Positions 39,025 through 49,974 of a stretch of 64,000 nucleotides of DNA are shown piece by piece; position 1 is the first letter of the stretch; every line of letters begins with the position of its first letter. The position numbers were made by a program, and so were the translations under genes. The notes beneath the pieces were generated by a model. That model was not told the origin of the DNA and did not search any database. It worked only from the letters and a program-made list of their open reading frames with translations. Origin of the DNA: Osedax fenrisi (taxonomy: Eukaryota > Annelida > Polychaeta > Sabellida > Siboglinidae); NCBI GenBank assembly GCA_964019155.1, contig OZ025240.1, positions 39,000,715 to 39,064,714 of the forward strand. Reading direction: 5' to 3'.

Positions 39025-39625
39025 ATACATTAATACTGATACTATTCTTGTATAGATTTGTATTATAATGTAAACATTGTTATACACTATTATATATAAT
39101 CTATAGACTAGTATACTATAGTATACTAGATTATATATAATAGTAAATAAATATAATAATTTGTATAAATGTATTATAAATGTAAAATGTATATTATAGT
39201 AAACTATTTTCATAATAGTTAATCATATACATTCAATTACATGGTTATGTAATATTTACATATATGTAATTATATATAATATAATTATTTTACAAAAATG
39301 TTAAATTGAACATGTTCAATATATTACATTTATATAGAATTCAACATATTTGTAAAGTGAACATATTCAACATATTAAATTTGTATAGAGTTCAACAGTT
39401 GTGTATATTTTATGAGATTAACAGATTTCGATAAAAAAAAATATAATTTTTGTTTATATTATATTAATTAAATATACAAGGAGAGAATAATGTGATAACA
39501 TATATATATATTAATATTTATAAATTTATACACCATTTTGAATATATGATAATTCAAAACTAAGAACTGTTGAACTGATAAATATTACACATGTTCAGCA
39601 TATTATATTAACAGTTTGTTTAACT
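38721..39625. other. AT-rich intergenic sequence with TA tract
   Basis: A TA tract lies at about 38990-39020. A GTTCAA(C)ATATT word recurs at 39310-39420 and around 39590. No gene was seen. Confidence 0.5.
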
Positions 39626-39627
39626 GG

Positions 39628-40012
39628 GTAATATGCTGTGCGCTGATTGGTTATAGGGTGTCCATATTAAGACATATAGAGTGTCCCTATTAAGGACGTA
39701 TATGACCTCTACATATATGCTTATAACTTAATGAATATTTGATAACAAATATAAAAATTATATATAATTTTAGAATGCTTTATTTTTTAATAATATACTA
39801 TTATATTTTATATCGAAATATTTTTATATTACTGGGAAGGTTTTAAGTTGAACTTTTTTTTCATAAATTTAAATACATAATAAATAAATCAGTTTATTGG
39901 ATATATCAGCAATATTTTGAATAATTAATAAATAAAAAATACTTTTTAAGACTATTCATATAATTATGAATATTTTATTCATTAAACATTTTTTATAATT
40001 TTTAATAAAATA
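39628..40012 (-). mobile_element. Family A element, partial copy A4
   Basis: Collinear with about 9395-9760 of A2, starting at GCTGTGCGCTGATTGG and including GTGTCCATATTAAGAC and GTGTCCCTATTAAGG. Both terminal repeats are absent. Confidence 0.7.
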
Positions 40013-40617
40013 CCTACATTTCATTCTCTAAAATATATATATGTATGTATTGGCAACAATTGAAAATATTGTAATTTATTTGTAAGCAATTTACGGAGAA
40101 GTTAACACATATATCAACAAAAGAAACGAGAGAAAATAAAATATATTTCTTTTTATAAATAATGATACTAGATAATAATACTTATTTATATTCATATTAA
40201 TATTCATGTTTATATTCGACACTTGAAAAAATACTAGAACAAAATCGTAAATATTTAAATTGATTTAGTATTTGTATATATATATATATATTGTATACAA
40301 TAAATAGATTACATTCTTTGATGCAATTTTAATATGTAAATTCGCATAAGTCGACAACCGATTTATTAATAAATAATAATAATAACGATGAAGATGACTC
40401 ACAGTTAAAAGAAAGCAATGCATATTCCTACAGAAGAAGACAGTTAATAATGTTGGCAGAAAAACCAAGTTGGTTTATAAACTAACAGGAAAAGGATGTG
40501 GTTTATATCAGGTATACCATATTCACGTAATTAATACATGTATTGTTTAGGCTAACTTGTATATATTATTTATTTATAATACTGATAGAATACTGCCTCT
40601 ATAGCAACTAATACTTA

Positions 40618-42536
40618 TCTATACATATAAAAGAAAGTCTATTTAATTATATATATATATATATATATATGTGTATCTGGTGACATAACTCGAGAACCGG
40701 GTTACGTCGCGAAAATCTGTTATACCCGATCTTAATAAATTTTCACCTGTATGGTTTGGTCCGGAAAATTTTTTGAATTTTTTACCGCGTACCCCAGAAA
40801 ATCCCGAAAAATTGACTTTTTGCCATTAAAATGATTTTTTTGTCATCTAAAATCTTCGGGGTCGCTTTTTTGGAATCTTTTTTTTACATTTTTTCGAAGT
40901 ATTTTTTTGAAATTTTGTGAAATATTTTTAAAAAATTTTTTGAAATATTTTAAAACATTTTTTTGAAATATTTGTTAACATTATTGTGGACATTTTTTTG
41001 AAATTTTTTTAAAATATATTTTATAATATTATTTATATTTTTTGTATTTTTAAAAATATTATTCGAAATATTTTTTTATATTTTTCAACTAATCTTTGAA
41101 ATATATTTTGTAGCAATACAGAAATAGCTATAATTAATAAATAATAGATAGGCAACAACAATCAAAAATCGAGCAACGCAGGGTGCAGTTTGGGTTTTCG
41201 ACATTGTTTAAGTAATATTTTGTAATATTGCAAATATGTGTTGTATTTTTAAAAATATTTTTTTTGAAATATTTTTGAAATATTTTTCCACTAATTTTTG
41301 AGATATTAATATTGGTATAAATTTGTTTGAATTTTAGCAAAAATGTATGTTATTGTATATGAAAAGCAGAATCATGAATACTTACTTTTACTTTTTTTGG
41401 TTTATGGACTGCATCAGTGCGTTAGCAATCGGCCGTCCGTGGGAGAGAATTATTGAGTGGGAGGGAAGGCAAGGGAGAAATAATAAGTCTTAAGGTGGAG
41501 TTTAAAGGAGGGTTGATGTGTTTGTTCGTAGGTGATTGGGCAGGGAGTTCCAGTGGTAAGGGGTAGAGAGGGCAAAGGATCGTATATTGGAAGAGTGGAG
41601 TTTGTGTAGATGGGGAGTGGTAAGGATAAAGGTGTTGGAGGAACGGGTCTGGAGTGGAGTGATGGGTGTGTGTAGATGTAGGAGGGAGGCAAGGTAGTCA
41701 GGGGAGTTGTGGTGAATAGCTTTGTGGATGGTCAGGAAAAGTTTGTACTGTATGCGGTAGGGGACTGGCAGCCAGTGGCAGCACTGTTTGGATTTGGGTT
41801 TAGGTTTGAGTTTTCGACATTTTTTAAAACATATTTTGTAATATTTTAAATATTTTTTGTATTTTTTAGCAATTATATATTTTAGAATAATCAGGAATAA
41901 CTATAATTAATAAAAATAAATAGTCAAACAATCAAAAACCTAGCAACGCCGGGTAGGATATGGCTACTAATGTTGATCGCAGTGTCTAAACAAATTGGTT
42001 ACAAGGTTACAAGGTTACTAATATGTTGAAATATTTTTTATATTTAAAAAATATTTTAGATACTTTTTAAAATATATTTTATAATATTTTAAATTATTAA
42101 TTGTATTTTTACAAAATATTTTAGGAATAAATCTTAAAAATAACAACGCTAGATCTACATCGGATACAGTTAGATTTATTAAATATTAGTTAGAAGACAA
42201 CAATTAAAGATTAGCTATGCATAATTAGGAATAACTATAATTAATAATTGATAGGCAAATAATCAAAAACCTATCAACGCAGGGTAGTGTACGGTTTGTG
42301 TTTGGGTTTAGGTTTGAGTTTTCGAAATTATTTTAAGACATATTTTGTAATATTTTAAATATGTGTTGTATTTTTTAATATATTTTTTGAAATATTTTTC
42401 TACTTTGTTTTGTATGTCAGCTAACATTTATTTTATTATATATATATATTAATTAAAAATCAGGAATAGCTATAATTAATATATAATATATAGGAAAATA
42501 ATCAAAACCGAGCAACGCCGGGTCGGGTACGGCTAG
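40618..42536 (+). mobile_element. Helitron-like non-autonomous element (forward strand)
   Basis: It starts TCTATACATATAAAAGAAAG after an A and ends GGGTCGGGTACGGCTAG before a T, the Helitron insertion layout. It is homologous in inverted orientation to 14077-16869, including the CTCGAGAACCGGGTTACG/CGAAAATC block (about 40690-40720), a TA tract just inside the 5' end and several internal degenerate copies of the 3' end (near 41165, 41942, 42150 and 42272). A GC-rich LINE fragment (41383-41785) is inserted in it. It has no Rep/helicase. Confidence 0.8.
41383..41785 (-). mobile_element. GC-rich L2/CR1-like LINE 3' fragment inside the Helitron
   Basis: Read on the minus strand, one frame gives HWLPVPYRIQYKLFL, then YLASLLHLHTPITPLQTRSS, then YHWNSLPNHLR and LHLKTYYFSLAF. 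This is the conserved thumb/C-terminus of L2/Rex/CR1-type LINE RT, open across nearly the whole fragment. A 3' tail ending in an A-rich run (complement of about 41383-41404) follows. Its composition is far more GC-rich than the other LINE remains here, so it is either young or from a different source family. It is strongly 5'-truncated. Confidence 0.75.
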
Positions 42537-42611
42537 TATATATATAAAACTGTATTATTATGGAAAATGGTATTCAATTAGATATATTATAAAATTAGCG
42601 ATTATATATTA

Positions 42612-42650
<39 letters not shown>

Positions 42651-43230
42651 TATCAATATGAAAGTTAGCGATCAGAAGATGATTACCCCATACATACATA
42701 TACAATAATATACACGCGTATATCAGAGTGTTACATAAGAAATGATGTAATATCATACTAATCGTTGTATTCTTATAAAATGTATTTACTTTAATATTAT
42801 AATATTAAATAGCGAGTATTTCTATATATAATTAAATGCAACACATATTATGTTACATATATGTGTGTGTGTATATGTGTGTGTGTGATTATGTTTGCTG
42901 GGCGATAACTATATTTAATATGTACATCTTAATTTGTGGCCTTTTAGATATAAAAATATTGAATAATTTTATTTATATTTATTATATCATTATAATTAAA
43001 ATCTTCTATCAAATGATTAGTATTATTAATATTTGATTATTATATTAGTATTTTTTTATTATAAATGAATATATATATATATATATATATTAATTTAGAG
43101 ATCAGTGTATATTAGAGTTACAACCACTTAATGTTTCACTTAATGCCAACCACCCTATACACACTACTTATATTAGTGTAGGTATACATCTATAATTGTT
43201 GATTTCCCAATCACATTGTCTCGACAGCAA

Positions 43231-43312
<82 letters not shown>

Positions 43313-43330
43313 GAAGTATTATGTTAAAGG
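42537..43330. other. AT-rich intergenic sequence with TA tracts
   Basis: TA tracts lie at about 42617-42647, 43074-43091 and 43232-43306. No gene was recognised. Confidence 0.5.
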
Positions 43331-43332
43331 TA

Positions 43333-43421
43333 CATAGGAGAATCACCCATGTCCAATATGGTTCTGGTAGAAGTAGAAATTCCATCCGGTTGGATCGCCA
43401 TTAAAAATCACCGAGTTTAAT
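43333..43421 (+). pseudogene. A2M/TEP-family receptor-binding domain fragment, exon a
   Basis: The frame reads RYIGESPMSNMVLVEVEIPS followed by GWIAIKNHRV and then a stop. This is a strong match to the start of the receptor-binding domain of alpha-2-macroglobulin/CD109/TEP proteins (SNMVIVEVxxxSGW). These are extracellular thioester protease-trap or opsonin proteins. A splice acceptor-like AG precedes the frame and a possible GT donor lies at its end (CCGA|GTTTAA). Together with the next fragment it is in the correct order and orientation. The missing middle of the domain and the frame lesion downstream favour a pseudogene or an isolated gene remnant. Confidence 0.6.
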
Positions 43422-44010
43422 TATAATTACCCTATAGGGTGTGTATTCTCCTCGATATGTGCACCTGTTTAGATATCGAATAAAACACTAAATGTGTAAG
43501 ATATATTTATATTTAAATATTCTAAATAAATAATTCTCTTGATAAATATAATTATATATTTAAATAATTTTAAAATACCATCAGATTAGAATAAAATAGA
43601 ATAGTATATGTTATATTATATTGAGTATTAAATTAAAATCTGTTTACATCTTTTATTTTCAATTGAATTCTTTTCTTTTCTCAAGTGGCTTCAAATTAAG
43701 ACAGTTTTATTTTCCATATTATAACAGTTTTTCTTAAGTACATTATTATTATATAATATTAATATATATAAATTTAAATTACATTTTAATGGTGGTGTTA
43801 TTATTGATATAATTAAATAATGTGTTTTGTTTCACATTATAAATATTCTAATCATAGTTATATATTTCCTATATTATTTATTTATATTAAATTTTATATA
43901 ACGTTTAAAATATATGAATTAATGACACATTTGTATATATATATACATATTATCCAGGTGCTAATTTAAGATAACTTTGTATCATTAATAATGAATTCAA
44001 TCATTTCAGT

Positions 44011-44117
44011 TGACGATCGACAAAATATGTTTTGATTTCGAACTAAAACAAAAGACACGCATCAATATGCTAAAGGAGGTGTCTCTATGTCTTTGTTTAC
44101 GACTACTACAATAAAGG
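44011..44117 (+). pseudogene. A2M/TEP-family receptor-binding domain fragment, exon b
   Basis: After a clear acceptor TTTCAG, the frame reads DKICFDFELKQKTRINMLKE, then in the next frame LYVFVYDYYNKG. This matches the CFxFxxxQxxxVxNLKPAxVxVYDYY signature near the C-terminus of A2M-family proteins. A donor (AAAG|GTATTG) follows. A one-base frame shift between the two halves is needed, because the YDYY frame has a TAA just upstream. This supports a decayed copy. No other exons of the gene were recognised in the window. Confidence 0.65.
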
Positions 44118-44474
44118 TATTGTATTATAGTTGCTTATTGTTTTTATAATGTATAGCTCTATACCTCTGATTAATAGCACTATAGTATCGGTACAAGCAG
44201 TGATTGTCAAGAACTCCCAGCGAATACTAACATCCTCAAAATATTCTAAAATTATATTTTAAATTATATATAAATTATATTTTATAAAATTATATCCTCA
44301 GAATATAATGTAATATTCAATGTTTACACTGATTTCAACATCGTCTAAAACATCAACCATGTCTACATCGGATGATGACTAATATATGTAATAATGATGT
44401 TCCGATGTTGTCAGTATTAGCTGGGCTGTCAACATAATCTGAACATTTATGTATTCCTATTATGCATATTATAG

Positions 44475-44870
44475 TTATTTCACTGTCCCTACTTCTGATA
44501 TATAGACCACCAAATAATGATTACCGTTCATTCATTATTGACTTTACTGACATTGTACATGATAACTCTACCGAAAATCTTTTAATACTTGGAGATTTTA
44601 ACTTTCACGTAAATACGGACTTACTACATCACTATAAATTCAAAATGACTTACAATGAACTCAACCTCACTCAACATGTAAACTTCCCAACGCACATTCA
44701 TGGAAATACCCTTGACTTAATTCTAACCTTCACTGACTCTAAACTGTTAAACAAACCCCCTATCAGACATACTTTACTTACTGACCATTATTCCATTGAT
44801 TTCACCATCACAATGTCATACACTACACCTAAACGAACAACAATCACATACAGAAACATCAAAAAAATAA
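44475..44870 (+). pseudogene. Rex/CR1-like LINE endonuclease fragment
   Basis: An uninterrupted frame encodes LLLIYRPPNNDYRSF, LLILGDFNFHVNTD, and the C-terminal LLTDHYSIDFTIT of an APE-type endonuclease. It is nearly identical to the endonuclease at 56998-57400 on the minus strand and keeps CGA where that copy has TGA (TPKRTTITYRN). Both flanks are cut, so only the middle of the domain is present. Confidence 0.85.
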
Positions 44871-44879
44871 TACATTTCA

Positions 44880-45440
44880 ATTTACATAAATTAATCATAT
44901 AATTCATTGAAATAAATTGTATTTTTATAACAAATATAATGTATCAATGTAACAATAATGTATATATATATATATTGTTTTTTTGTGTGTTAAAATTGGT
45001 GAACAGATTTTATTTTCAATATCATTCTGCATAATTCTAATGGCATGATTCTTATTATTTTATATTTATATTAGTAAATTATATAAATTATAAATTATAA
45101 ATTATATCTAATAACTAGTATATATTTTATAAAACAAAACTAGAACTAGAAAAACTCAGTTGAGTCATCTGGGTGTCAGAGTTTTGATGAACTAGTATTT
45201 AATTTATCTATTTGTATACAAAAACTGTAAATCTCTAAGTTATCGGTGTTTCTGAGTTATAGCGAGTTGTCTGTAGTTGATATATTCATGCATGTCAATG
45301 TTAACATAAATATGCATATCTATAACATAACCTTTACTGATATTATATAACAGATGAATACGTAAGCAAATGATACAAGATAGACCGGAGAAAGGTTTAA
45401 AGAGAAAAGGTTTATGTTTTGATACAAATAATTTAAATAT
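44880..45440. other. AT-rich intergenic sequence, no gene seen
   Basis: Only short chance frames were found; a short TA tract lies at about 44960-44976. Confidence 0.5.
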
Positions 45441-45444
45441 AATC

Positions 45445-45447
<3 letters not shown>

Positions 45448-45494
<47 letters not shown>
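45448..45494. repeat. (TA)n microsatellite at the SINE 3' border
   Basis: A TA run of about 46 bp immediately before the SINE copy 2; SINE copy 1 is likewise preceded by a TA tract (about 3453-3470). Confidence 0.85.
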
Positions 45495-45498
<4 letters not shown>

Positions 45499-45509
45499 AT
45501 TTTTATTTG

Positions 45510-45779
45510 GTGGAGTCCTTTCATCCCATCCAGGAACTTAGATGAAGTTTTCACTTATAACCATATAAGGCTCTAATGTCCCTTCGAAGCCGCTCTCATG
45601 TTAAGGCATCCATGGTTTTAACGAGAGCCGATCATTTATTTATACACAATTATATAAGATCACTTCTAAACAATATTTTAAGACCATTTTATAAAATTAA
45701 TTAATGGTTCAGACGAGGGTCGTACCCGTGTCCTACTGCTTGTGTGTCTGACGCCTTAGCCACTGAGCCACACAGGCAG

Positions 45780-45785
<6 letters not shown>
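45510..45785 (-). repeat. tRNA-derived SINE, copy 2
   Basis: The minus strand starts with a tRNA-like head: GCCTGTGTGGCTCAGTGGCT contains the A box, and GGGTACGACCC, about 45 bp on, is a B-box variant. The body to about 45510 matches SINE copy 1 (3468-3640). The acceptor ends do not pair (GCCTGTG lacks CACAGGC), so this is a SINE and not a tRNA gene. A TA tract follows the head (45785-45821). Confidence 0.75.
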
Positions 45786-45821
<36 letters not shown>

Positions 45822-45825
<4 letters not shown>

Positions 45826-46329
45826 AATCAATAATGAGTTACTAATAAAAATGTATTGACTTTAATAAAACGTATTTACTGACGGATGTAGGACGAACAT
45901 TATAGTCACCTAGTGGGTTGTGTTAGCAATATTTTAGCAATTAACACTGTATATTCTCTTTAGTATGCTCAATATATTTTCTAATATAATAATACTTGTA
46001 CACATATATGTGTATATATATTAATCATCAGATGAAATCATATTGTTTAACACTATATAATATGTCATTTTAGGTTGTCGAGGATATAATTGTGCAGAGA
46101 AAATCCCAACTTTTGAATGAACAAACTTAATTTGGCAGTTTCTCCTCCTATATGCAGAGATTATGATGATGATGATGTAACTTTGCGTAACTTAATAATC
46201 GCCGTATTAAATTATCACATCATTTATATCGATTACATTATATCGTAATCTATGCCAGTCGTATTCTGATGGCAAATAATATACATTTGTAATATAATTA
46301 ATATTATTTATCATCTTCCTTTCACTATA

Positions 46330-46369
<40 letters not shown>

Positions 46370-46474
46370 GTTAATATAAGTAATCTAGAGTAGGATAACT
46401 AGAAAACATTATCAATGTCAAATTTTGATATAAGGTACTATGATACAATATTTGATCTTCCCTTTCCCTTCTAT

Positions 46475-46507
<33 letters not shown>

Positions 46508-46674
46508 GTGTGTGAGTGTGTGTTTGTGTATATATTTTGTTATTTATGTATATTTACTTTGTATATATAATTCATAATATAATATATAGTTTAAATGTAA
46601 AAATATTAATTTATAACAGTTTTATTAATAATAGTTAAAATTCTTAATCTTTTTTTTCGCTTCATAATCATATA
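45822..46674. other. Intergenic sequence downstream of the giant repeat gene
   Basis: TA tracts lie at about 46330-46364 and 46475-46507, with (GT)n after the second. No gene was seen. On the minus strand this is the 3' flank of the tandem-repeat gene. Confidence 0.5.
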
Positions 46675-49600
46675 TTAGGTATATGTCTTATATATCTTTG
46701 AATCTTTTATTTCTTGTAGTATTTCAATTACAGATTTTCGTTCATATATGTTTTGCAACTTTCTAGATGTACCAATACTATCAATGGGTTGCGTTATTTT
46801 GTGTGGAGAATTAAGGTGTATATCATTTTGATTTGAATTCCTTAATTTTAGAAGTATATTATTTTTACGTTTGTGTGTTTTTATAGAATCATTTATAACA
46901 GTATCTTTAGTAATAAATATCGGTTGATATACACCATAATTTTGTCCGGTTTTTATATTATAATTATATATTTTTTGGTTCTTGATGTTATCGCTTTCTG
47001 CTCTGAAGTAACATTTCATCTTTTTTTTAACGAAGGATGATTTCCTACTGGGTTGAGATTCTTCTGATATTAGATTTGTTCTTATATGCTCTTTTTTCAT
47101 TAGGTGATTTCCATCGTAATTTTTTCCTATTTTTCTATTGTATTTTTCTAATTTTTTTTTCTTGATTTTATCATTATCTGTAATCCTATAACATTTCATC
47201 TTTTTTCTAACTTGGGATAATTTCCTATTGTGTCGATTTTCTTCTATTTTTATCTGCATTAATTTTCTTTCTCCAATCGTATTAATTGATGGAGTTATTT
47301 TGTGCAGATAATTAGTGTGTATTTCACCTTGTTTCGAATTTCTTAATAGTAGAATTTTGGTAAACGTATTAATTGATGGAGTTATTTTGTGCAGATAATT
47401 AGTGTGTATTTCACCTTGTTTCGAATTTCTTAATAGTAGAATTTTGGTAAATGTTGTCAATACTTTTAAAATTGTACTACTTTTTGTTGTCAATGATTGT
47501 TTAATAATTTCTGGTGATTTGATTGATTTACATGAAATATTGTTTTTCGAATGTATGCCACTATTATGTATAGATAATGTATCGTTTACATTAGATTTAT
47601 TATACGTGGTTTTATCAATTATTATATTATCATTTAGTATACTTATTTCACTAGCATCTTGTATATTATCAATACTAATTTTAGATTGGTTTACGTTATT
47701 ATATATGATTTTTATATCATCTAATATTCTTATTTCATTTAATTCGGTACTAGTATTTTTATATATGGATTCTTCAGCATTCATTGGTTGATTTCCATCG
47801 TAAATATAATCTATTTTTAAATTGTACTTTTCTAATTTTTTTTTCTTGATTTTATCATTATCTGTACTCCTATAACATTTTATTTTTTTTCTAACTAGGG
47901 ATACTTTTCTATTGGGTAGATTTTCTTCTATTTTTATCTGCATTAATTTTCTTTCTCCAATCGTATCAATTGATGGAGTTCTTTTGTGCAGATAATTAGT
48001 GTGTATTTCGCCATGTTTTGAATTTCTTAATGGTAGAATTTTGGTAAATGTTGTCAATACTTTTAAAATTGTACTACTTTTTTTTGTCAATGATTGTTTA
48101 ATAGTTTCTGGTGATTTGATTGATTTGTATGAAATATTGTTTTTCGAATGTATGCCACTATTATGTATAGATAATGTATCGTTTACATTAGATTTATTAT
48201 ACGTGGTTTTATCAATTATTATATTATCATTTAGTATACTTATTTCACTAGCATCTTGTATATTATCAATACTAATTTTAGATTGGTTTACGTTATTATA
48301 TATGATTTTTATATCATCTAATATTCTTATTTCATTTAATTCGGTACTAGTATTTTTATATATGGATTCTTCAGCATTCATTGGTTGATTTCCATCGTAA
48401 ATATTATCTATCTTTAAATTGTACTTTTCTATTTTTTTTTTCTTGATTTTATCATTATCTGTACTCCTATAACATTTAATCTTTTTTCTAACTAGGGATA
48501 ATTTCCTATTAGATCGATTTTCTTCTATTTTTATCTGCATTAATTTTCTTTCTCCAATCGTATCAATTGATGGAGTTCTTTTGTGCAGATAATTAGTGTG
48601 TATTTCGCCATGTTTTGAATTTCTTAATGGTAGAATTTTGGTAAATGTTGTCAATACTTTTAAAATTGTACTACTTTTTTTTGTCAATGATTGTTTAATA
48701 GTTTCTGGTGATTTGATTGATTTGTATGAAATATTGTTTTTCGAATGTATGCCACTATTATGTATAGATAATGTATCGTTTACATTAGATTTATTATACG
48801 TGGTTTTATCAATTATTATATTATCATTTAGTATACTTATTTCACTAGCATCTTGTATATTATCAATACTAATTTTAGATTGGTTTACGTTATTATATAT
48901 GATTTTTATATCATCTAATATTCTTATTTCATTTAATTCGGTACTAGTATTTTTATATATGGATTCTTCAGCATTCATTGGTTGATTTCCATCGTAAATA
49001 TTATCTATCTTTAAATTGTACTTTTCTATTTTTTTTTTCTTGATTTTATCATTATCTGTACTCCTATAACATTTAATCTTTTTTCTAACTAGGGATAATT
49101 TCCTATTAGATCGATTTTCTTCTATTTTTATCTGCATTAATTTTCTTTCTCCAATCGTAGCAATTGATGGAGTTCTTTTGTGCAGATAATTAGTGTGTAT
49201 TTCGCCTTGTTTTGAATTTCTTAATAGTAGAATTTTGGTAAACGTATTAATTGATGGAGTTATTTTGTGCAGATAATTAGTGTGTATTTCACCTTGTTTC
49301 GAATTTCTTAATAGTAGAATTTTGGTAAATGTTGTCAATACTTTTAAAATTGTACTACTTTTTGTTGTCAATGATTGTTTAATAATTTCTGGTGATTTGA
49401 TTGATTTGTATGAAATATTGTTTTTCGAATGTATGCCACTATTATGTATAGATAATGTATCGTTTACATTAGATTTATTATACGTGGTTTTATCAATTAT
49501 TATATTATCATTTAGTATACTTATTTCACTAGCATCTTGTATATTATCAATACTAATTTTAGATTGGTTTACGTTATTATATATGATTTTTATATCATCT

Positions 49601-49974
49601 AATATTCTTATTTCATTTAATTCGGTACTAGTATTTTTATATATGGATTCTTCAGCATTCATTGGTTGATTTCCATCGTAAATATTATCTATTTTTAAAT
49701 TGTACTTTTCTATTTTTTTTTTCTTGATTTTATCATTATCTGTACTCCTATAACATTTAATCTTTTTTCTAACTAGAGATAATTTCCTATTAGATCGATT
49801 TTCTTCTATTTTTATCTGCATTAATTTTCTTTCTCCAATCGTATCAATTGATGGAGTTCTTTTGTGCAGATAATTAGTGTGTATTTTGCCTTGTTTTGAA
49901 TTTCTTAATGGTAGAATTTTGGTAATTTTTTTCAATACTTTTAAAATTGTACTACTTTTTTTTGTCAATGATTG
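46675..49974 (-). CDS. Giant tandem-repeat protein, C-terminal segment
   Basis: This third segment of the minus-strand repeat gene carries four 199-residue units plus a divergent tail and ends with TAA at 46675-46677. Each unit has an acidic/neutral half (ELNEIRILDDIKIIYNNVNQ, DNIQDASEISILND) and a strongly basic half (RKKIKCYRS, DKIKKKKIEKYNLKI). Two units carry the same extra 29-residue (87-bp) internal duplication around LLLRNSKQGEIHTNYLHKI. The last about 110 residues are a decayed unit (SEESQPSRKSSFVKKKMKCY ... NIYERKSVIEILQEI), as expected at the edge of a homogenised array. There is no signal peptide, membrane span or known domain. The nuclear-localisation-like KIKKKK recurs in every unit; a nuclear or cytoskeletal scaffold is possible but unproven. 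Confidence 0.7.
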   Translation of the reverse strand, partial: QSLTKKSSTILKVLKKITKILPLRNSKQGKIHTNYLHKRTPSIDTIGERKLMQIKIEENRSNRKLSLVRKKIKCYRSTDNDKIKKKKIEKYNLKIDNIYDGNQPMNAEESIYKNTSTELNEIRILDDIKIIYNNVNQSKISIDNIQDASEISILNDNIIIDKTTYNKSNVNDTLSIHNSGIHSKNNISYKSIKSPEIIKQSLTTKSSTILKVLTTFTKILLLRNSKQGEIHTNYLHKITPSINTFTKILLLRNSKQGEIHTNYLHKRTPSIATIGERKLMQIKIEENRSNRKLSLVRKKIKCYRSTDNDKIKKKKIEKYNLKIDNIYDGNQPMNAEESIYKNTSTELNEIRILDDIKIIYNNVNQSKISIDNIQDASEISILNDNIIIDKTTYNKSNVNDTLSIHNSGIHSKNNISYKSIKSPETIKQSLTKKSSTILKVLTTFTKILPLRNSKHGEIHTNYLHKRTPSIDTIGERKLMQIKIEENRSNRKLSLVRKKIKCYRSTDNDKIKKKKIEKYNLKIDNIYDGNQPMNAEESIYKNTSTELNEIRILDDIKIIYNNVNQSKISIDNIQDASEISILNDNIIIDKTTYNKSNVNDTLSIHNSGIHSKNNISYKSIKSPETIKQSLTKKSSTILKVLTTFTKILPLRNSKHGEIHTNYLHKRTPSIDTIGERKLMQIKIEENLPNRKVSLVRKKIKCYRSTDNDKIKKKKLEKYNLKIDYIYDGNQPMNAEESIYKNTSTELNEIRILDDIKIIYNNVNQSKISIDNIQDASEISILNDNIIIDKTTYNKSNVNDTLSIHNSGIHSKNNISCKSIKSPEIIKQSLTTKSSTILKVLTTFTKILLLRNSKQGEIHTNYLHKITPSINTFTKILLLRNSKQGEIHTNYLHKITPSINTIGERKLMQIKIEENRHNRKLSQVRKKMKCYRITDNDKIKKKKLEKYNRKIGKNYDGNHLMKKEHIRTNLISEESQPSRKSSFVKKKMKCYFRAESDNIKNQKIYNYNIKTGQNYGVYQPIFITKDTVINDSIKTHKRKNNILLKLRNSNQNDIHLNSPHKITQPIDSIGTSRKLQNIYERKSVIEILQEIKDSKIYKTYT

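Noticed and set aside
41450..41692. Pro/Thr/Ser-rich ORF
   Set aside because: A different frame of the GC-rich LINE 3' fragment; the frame with HWLPV and WNSLP motifs is the meaningful one.
45706..45780. Apparent tRNA gene on the minus strand
   Set aside because: A and B boxes are present but the acceptor stem does not pair and the body matches a dispersed SINE.
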